Part shown: one piece after another, positions 60,432-64,000 of the stretch
How the letters are laid out: each line of letters opens with the position of its first letter
How positions within the stretch are numbered: the stretch's first letter is position 1
Assembly (NCBI RefSeq): GCF_002119765.1
Contig: NZ_CP021112.1
Coordinates: 862,501-926,500 of the forward strand
DNA from: Pseudorhodoplanes sinuspersici
GTDB taxonomy: Bacteria; Pseudomonadota; Alphaproteobacteria; Rhizobiales; Xanthobacteraceae
Direction: 5' to 3'
Length of the DNA: 64,000 bases
Notes under the pieces: model-generated
Databases searched by the model: none
Seen by the model: the letters and a program-made list of their open reading frames with translations, nothing else
What the model was told of the DNA's origin: nothing
Position numbers and translations under genes: made by a program

Positions 60432-60749
60432 ATGCGCTTCACTTTCGCCGCGATCGCTGCAACCACCGCGGTCATGGCCACACTCTTTGCTGCACCGGCG
60501 GCACAGGCGCGTATGGCCGCGCCAGTTGTTGCCGTACCAAACCATGTTGATCAAGTCGCTTGCCGCGTCGTGAAGGACCGCGTCGTTCGCCCAGGCGGCC
60601 GCGTTGTCGTCACCACCCGCCGCGTGTGCGGCCCGGGCGTTGGGCCGGTTGTTTTCGCGCCGCGCCCTGTCGTCGGCTGCCGGACGGTCAAGGAGCGTAT
60701 CGTGCGTCCGAACGGCACCGTCGTGGTTCGCACCGCCCGCCGGTGCTGA
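60432..60749 (+). CDS. Small secreted protein with a duplicated Cys-containing module
   Basis: The 105-residue product has a signal peptide (FTFAAIAATTAVMATLFAAP, AQA cleavage). Two related modules follow: CRVVKDRVVRPGGRVVVTTR-RVC and CRTVKERIVRPNGTVVVRTA-RRC. Each module starts and ends with Cys, suggesting two beta-hairpins closed by disulfides. GGAGAA precedes the ATG. Function unknown; a terminator follows at 60781. Confidence 0.75.
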   Translation: MRFTFAAIAATTAVMATLFAAPAAQARMAAPVVAVPNHVDQVACRVVKDRVVRPGGRVVVTTRRVCGPGVGPVVFAPRPVVGCRTVKERIVRPNGTVVVRTARRC

Positions 60750-60780
60750 GCCTGACAGATTTTCTGTATCGCGAAACAGC

Positions 60781-60814
60781 TTCGGCCGCCGTATTCCGGC
60801 GGCCGAATACTTTT
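60781..60814 (+). terminator. Terminator after the duplicated-module gene
   Basis: TTCGGCCGCC, seven-base loop, GGCGGCCGAA, then TACTTTT. Confidence 0.8.
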
Positions 60815-60868
60815 GAGAGGAAGGCCCTCAAAAAAGACGGGCTATGCTTTTGAAAAACGTCCGTGCAG

Positions 60869-61561
60869 CTATTGGCACGCCGCCTTCACGACCACTGTTT
60901 CGGTCCTGCACCCGCCTTCATTGCGCGTGAGAAAGGCCTTGGCGGAGCACTTGCGTGTCGTCTGGATATCCGCGCTCTGCCCTTTGTCGAAGCCCTTGCC
61001 GCGGCAAATGACTTCAGCTGCAGTCTGGCAATCAGGCGAACCATTCGGCGCCTGTGCGCAGATCTGGCGGCCTTCCACAACGCGGACATTTGACAAATTC
61101 TTGAAGGCGTCGGCTGCTTCTTTTTGAGCCGCCGCCGCATCCTTGGCCGCCTTCTCGGTCTTCTCGCCCAATTCCCGCCATTTGGCGTTGGATTCGTCGA
61201 CACTCGCCTTGAAGTCCTTCGCTGACTTGTCGATCCAGCGATTGAGTGCATCGAAAAAGCCCTCGGACTTCGGCGCATCTTCAGGCTTAGCGACCAGCGG
61301 CAACTGCGCCGGCGGCAAGGGCTGCGCCTGAGGCGAAGGCTGTGCTTGAGGCAACGACAGGCCTTGTGGCGAAGAGGGTAGCTGCGGAGGAGACTGTGCC
61401 GCTGGGTCTTGGGTCTCAGATTCAACAGGCGCAATTTGCGGCTGCGAGGACTGAGCGACCACCGCCGACGTACACAGGAACGAGGCCAAAACCGCGAAGA
61501 CAACCGTCCATCCGCGATACGCGGAAAGCGGCGTCATTCCCGACATTGCCGGTCCGGCCAT
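60869..61561 (-). CDS. Exported protein with Pro/Gln-rich linker, helical middle and Cys-containing end
   Basis: The 230-residue product has a hydrophobic signal (GWTVVFAVLASFLCTSAVVA), a stretch of about 55 residues rich in Pro, Gln and Ser, and a charged helical segment (DFKASVDESNAKWRELGEKT, KEAADAFKNL) likely to form a coiled coil. The C-terminal part has six Cys (RQICAQAPNGSPDCQTAAEVIC; TTRKCSAKAF; GGCRTETVVV; KAACQ). The start is uncertain: 61561 is used, with 61639 possible. It looks envelope-anchored; no function is recognised. Confidence 0.7.
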   Translation of the reverse strand: MAGPAMSGMTPLSAYRGWTVVFAVLASFLCTSAVVAQSSQPQIAPVESETQDPAAQSPPQLPSSPQGLSLPQAQPSPQAQPLPPAQLPLVAKPEDAPKSEGFFDALNRWIDKSAKDFKASVDESNAKWRELGEKTEKAAKDAAAAQKEAADAFKNLSNVRVVEGRQICAQAPNGSPDCQTAAEVICRGKGFDKGQSADIQTTRKCSAKAFLTRNEGGCRTETVVVKAACQ

Positions 61562-61723
61562 GAATCGGTCCAGGAAAGCGTTCAAGGTAATTAAAAATCT
61601 AGCACGCGACGCGCGATCGTCCCTACGCATCTTTTGCAACAGACGGATGGCGGAAATGAGGATTTCGCAACCCGGCGTCGCCCAATACTGCCGAGGCGAG
61701 CCGGATTTTTAGAAGCCACGCGT

Positions 61724-61794
61724 CTAGAGCGTTTTCGAGCGAAGTGGGCACCGGTTCGCGTGAAGAAACCGCGTCAAAACAAAATGCTAGAGCC
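61724..61794. repeat. Dispersed repeat, family B, copy 2
   Basis: CTAGAGCGTTTTCGAGCGAA through GCACCGGTTCGCGTGAAG to GCGTCAAAACAAAATGCTAG. It is close to the copy at 39513-39577 and flanked by CTAGAGC on both sides in inverted order. It sits in the 265-bp gap 61562-61826, which holds nothing else recognised. Confidence 0.8.
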
Positions 61795-61826
61795 TCGGCT
61801 TTGCTTCCATCAAAGCCCGAACGGCT

Positions 61827-62408
61827 CTAGAAAAGATACAGGGCTGCGACGATTCCGGCGACGAGGACAATCGCGCCGAGCGTGACCCAGAAGCCCAGCC
61901 TCTCTTCGATAATCTCGCGCGCCTTGGCTCCGTACCGGTGCAGCAGGAAGGCGAGCATATAGAACCGGCCGGCCCGGGTGATGATCGAAAACAGGATAAA
62001 GAGCCAGATATCGTAGCCGGCGAAGCCCGACGTAATGGTGACGATCTTGTAGGGGATCGGCGTCAGGCCCTTTAACAAGATGATCCACATGCCGTATTGG
62101 GCATAGGCTTCACGGAAAGCCTCGACTTTGTCGCCGTAGCCGTAGAGCGCGATCAGCCACTGCCCGACCGAGTCATAGAGAAGGGCCCCAATGGCATAAC
62201 CCAGCACGCCACCTGCGACCGAGGTCCAGGTGCAGATAAAGGCATAGGAATAGGCTTTTTCCGGCCGCGCCAGCGCCATCGGCACCAGCATCACATCGGG
62301 CGGGACTGGAAAGACCGAACTTTCGAGGAACGAGACAATCCCCAGGATCCAGGTCGCAAACGGCTTGTAAGCCGCAGCGACGCACCAGTCGTACATCCGT
62401 CGAAGCAT
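61827..62408 (-). CDS. YqaA/DedA-family membrane protein (VTT domain)
   Basis: The 193-residue protein has about four hydrophobic segments and VTT/DedA motifs (ILGIVSFLESSVFPVPPDVML, VAGGVLGYAIGALLYDSVG, ILLKGLTPIPYKIVTITSGFAG, ITRAGRFYMLAFLLHRYG). DedA proteins are membrane transporters or scramblases needed for envelope integrity; YqaA forms a short subgroup. The ATG at 62408 gives MLRRMYDWCVAAAY; longer in-frame starts lie in hisE antisense and are rejected. hisE is 64 bp upstream on the same strand. Confidence 0.9.
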   Translation of the reverse strand: MLRRMYDWCVAAAYKPFATWILGIVSFLESSVFPVPPDVMLVPMALARPEKAYSYAFICTWTSVAGGVLGYAIGALLYDSVGQWLIALYGYGDKVEAFREAYAQYGMWIILLKGLTPIPYKIVTITSGFAGYDIWLFILFSIITRAGRFYMLAFLLHRYGAKAREIIEERLGFWVTLGAIVLVAGIVAALYLF

Positions 62409-62472
62409 GCGGAATCTGGGGTCCTGAGAATGAGAGGGAGATACGCCTGGGAGGAGGCGGCCGAGCGCAGGG

Positions 62473-62880
62473 TCAATAGCCGGATCGGCGGCGCTTGGAA
62501 ATGCTGCGGGGCCCCAGCGCGACGACTTTTCGTCGCACCGGCTCCTCCAAGGTATCATTCGCTGGCTGGGTCTTGGGCAATTTTTCGGCCAGGCCAAGCA
62601 GCTTTTCGCGGCGCTCCATTTCCGCCCAGACGTCCTGCGGAGCGATGCCCATATCGGTCCAGAGCACAACGAGATTGTACAGCAGATCGGCGCTTTCGCG
62701 GACCACGGCCTCACGATCGCCGCGCATCGCATCGATGACGACTTCGACGGCTTCCTCGGCCAGTTTCTTGGCGACCTTGGACCGCCCAGCACGGATCAGC
62801 CGCGCCGTGCGCGACTGCACCGGATCGCCCGTCTGCAGGGCGAGCACAGACCTATGAAGGCGTTCGAGCGAATCACTCAT
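62473..62880 (-). CDS. hisE: Phosphoribosyl-ATP pyrophosphohydrolase
   Basis: The 135-residue MazG-fold protein has KVAKKLAEEAVEVVIDAMRGD and ESADLLYNLVVLWTDMGI, the ExxE and ExxD metal-binding motifs of HisE. It converts phosphoribosyl-ATP to phosphoribosyl-AMP in histidine synthesis. A basic tail of about 25 residues (PVRRKVVALGPRSISKRRRSGY region) is longer than usual. No other his gene is in view. Confidence 0.88.
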   Translation of the reverse strand: MSDSLERLHRSVLALQTGDPVQSRTARLIRAGRSKVAKKLAEEAVEVVIDAMRGDREAVVRESADLLYNLVVLWTDMGIAPQDVWAEMERREKLLGLAEKLPKTQPANDTLEEPVRRKVVALGPRSISKRRRSGY

Positions 62881-63001
62881 GATTACACATTACTCCAAAA
62901 CACATTCAATTTTTGTTAATGAATAAGGCAAAAATAGCCCAATACCCTTAATCGCGCATAATGGTCCCGGGTTCCCCCTCCCGGCCGATGCGGGTGCGGC
63001 T

Positions 63002-64000
63002 TCACTCGTCCGTCGCCAACAGGCTGGCATTGCCGCCGGATGCGGCCGTGTTGACCGTCACCACCTGCTCGGTAGCAAAGCGCCGCAGATAATTAGGACC
63101 GCCCGCTTTCGGCCCTGTCCCCGACAGGCGCGTGCCGCCAAAGGGCTGCGTGCCGACCACCGCACCGATCATATTGCGGTTCACATAAACATTCCCGTTG
63201 GACAGCCGATCGGCGATCTGCATGACGCGCGCATCGATCCGGGAATGGATGCCGAGCGTCAGCCCGGTGCCGTTGCTTTCGATATCGTCGAGGAGTTGTG
63301 GCAGTTCGTGCGCACGCCAGCGGACGACATGCAGAATCGGCCCGAACACCTCCTCCTTGAGATCGGACGCGCGCGGCAACTCGATGATCGTCGGCGGCAC
63401 GAACAGACCCCGCGACGGCAGCGTATGATCACTGTCCCAACGATAGCGCACGCGGCTCGCGTGACTGTCGATCCAGCGGTCAAGCCGTTCCTTCGATTCG
63501 GTGTCGATCACCGGACCGACATGCGTTGATGGCTGCGAGGGATTGCCGAGCGTCAATTCGCGCGCTGCGCCCTCCACCATCTTGAAGACATGGTCGGCCA
63601 CATGCTCCTGCACACACAAAAGCCGCAGCGCCGAGCAGCGCTGACCGGCGGAGCGAAACACCGAACTGACCACATCGTCCGTCACTTGTTCCGGCAAGGC
63701 CGTGGCATCGACGATCATCGCATTCACACCACCGGTTTCGGCGACGAAAGGAACGATGGGCCCGTCCTTCTGCGCCAGCGTCCGGTTGATGATGCGCGCG
63801 ACCTCGGTCGAGCCGGTGAATGCGACACCGGCGACCCGCGAATCGTCGACCAGCGCACCTCCAGCTACACCGTCGCCGGTCACAAGTTGCAGCGCCGAGG
63901 TTGGAATGCCGGCCTCATGCAACAGACGCACGGCAGCGTAAGCAATCAATGGCGTCTGCTCGGCAGGTTTCGCCACGACGCTGTTACCGGCAGCCAGTGC
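63002..64000 (-). CDS. putA: Bifunctional PutA, C-terminal aldehyde dehydrogenase part (5' end outside window)
   Basis: The frame is open to the right edge (ALAAGNSVVAKPAEQTPLIA). It has the aldehyde dehydrogenase glutamate (FVAETGGVNAMIVD) and nucleophile Cys (SAGQRCSALRLL), and ends NVYVNRNMIGAVVGTQPFGG, LSGTGPKAGGPNYLRRFATE, VTVNTAASGGNASLL. These closing motifs are specific to PutA, which oxidises proline to glutamate through P5C. Only about 332 residues of roughly 1,000 are visible. Confidence 0.93.
   Translation of the reverse strand, partial: ALAAGNSVVAKPAEQTPLIAYAAVRLLHEAGIPTSALQLVTGDGVAGGALVDDSRVAGVAFTGSTEVARIINRTLAQKDGPIVPFVAETGGVNAMIVDATALPEQVTDDVVSSVFRSAGQRCSALRLLCVQEHVADHVFKMVEGAARELTLGNPSQPSTHVGPVIDTESKERLDRWIDSHASRVRYRWDSDHTLPSRGLFVPPTIIELPRASDLKEEVFGPILHVVRWRAHELPQLLDDIESNGTGLTLGIHSRIDARVMQIADRLSNGNVYVNRNMIGAVVGTQPFGGTRLSGTGPKAGGPNYLRRFATEQVVTVNTAASGGNASLLATDE

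Noticed and set aside
62409-62792. Extended start for the YqaA/DedA protein
   Set aside because: The extension is antisense-free but out-of-frame hisE sequence with no hydrophobic or conserved content.

Overview
The window is a high-GC chromosomal segment of an alphaproteobacterium, most likely of the order Hyphomicrobiales near the Bradyrhizobium, Rhodopseudomonas and Pseudolabrys group. That placement is inferred from the hopanoid cluster layout, the abundance of LivKHMGF-type importers, the small secreted Cys-rich proteins, and palindromic intergenic repeats typical of that group. No insertion sequence, phage module, CRISPR array or rRNA operon was seen. One tRNA-Leu(CAA) is present.

Layout. 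(1) 0-3.1 kb: end of a TetR regulator, a GcvT-fold demethylase-like enzyme and an orphan branched-chain-type solute-binding protein. (2) 3.1-6.5 kb: small genes (Cys-rich exported protein, ribosomal protein S21, four-helix membrane protein) separated by unusually many palindromic repeats, some nested. (3) 5.8-18.4 kb: a catabolic island with a GntR/FCD regulator, alpha/beta hydrolase, isochorismatase-type hydrolase, two paralogous PuuE-like deacetylases around a fumarylacetoacetase-type hydrolase, a complete Liv-type ABC importer, an IclR regulator and a UbiD-family decarboxylase. Its substrate is unknown; the enzyme set suggests uptake and ring opening, deamidation and C-C hydrolysis of a nitrogen-containing cyclic or aromatic acid. 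(4) 18.5-34.1 kb: a hopanoid supercluster (hpnB, hpnC, hpnD, hpnE, shc, hpnG / hpnH, ispH, dxs / hpnN, DUF2147, hpnO) that joins MEP-pathway genes to squalene synthesis, cyclisation, side-chain extension and hopanoid transport.

(5) 34.3-39.3 kb: cold-shock protein, an Old Yellow Enzyme remnant, an LLM flavin monooxygenase and a complete TRAP transporter. (6) 39.5-41.5 kb: a decay zone with remnants of a MetE-like gene, a TetR gene and an arylformamidase-like hydrolase around an intact MarR regulator. (7) 41.5-48 kb: a hydroxyquinol pathway (IclR, flavoprotein hydroxylase, intradiol dioxygenase, maleylacetate reductase) followed in the same direction by a RuBisCO-like protein and a cupin. (8) 48-51.1 kb: a D-amino-acid dehydrogenase behind a tandem glycine riboswitch, then a MocR regulator. 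(9) 51.1-64 kb: mostly housekeeping genes (DUF983, methyltransferase, DsbB, tRNA-Leu, YbaK-like deacylase, NTF2-like protein), a three-gene signalling set (hybrid kinase, single-domain receiver, receiver-cyclase), small secreted proteins, a DedA/YqaA protein, hisE and the 3' end of putA.

The points most worth following are the two-deacetylase catabolic island, the RuBisCO-like protein and cupin pair beside a ring-cleavage operon, the riboswitch before dadA, the REC-cyclase with an H-box but no kinase domain, and the nested palindromes at 5.5-5.7 kb. Start codons were chosen from visible ribosome-binding sites and family alignment from memory. No database search was possible.
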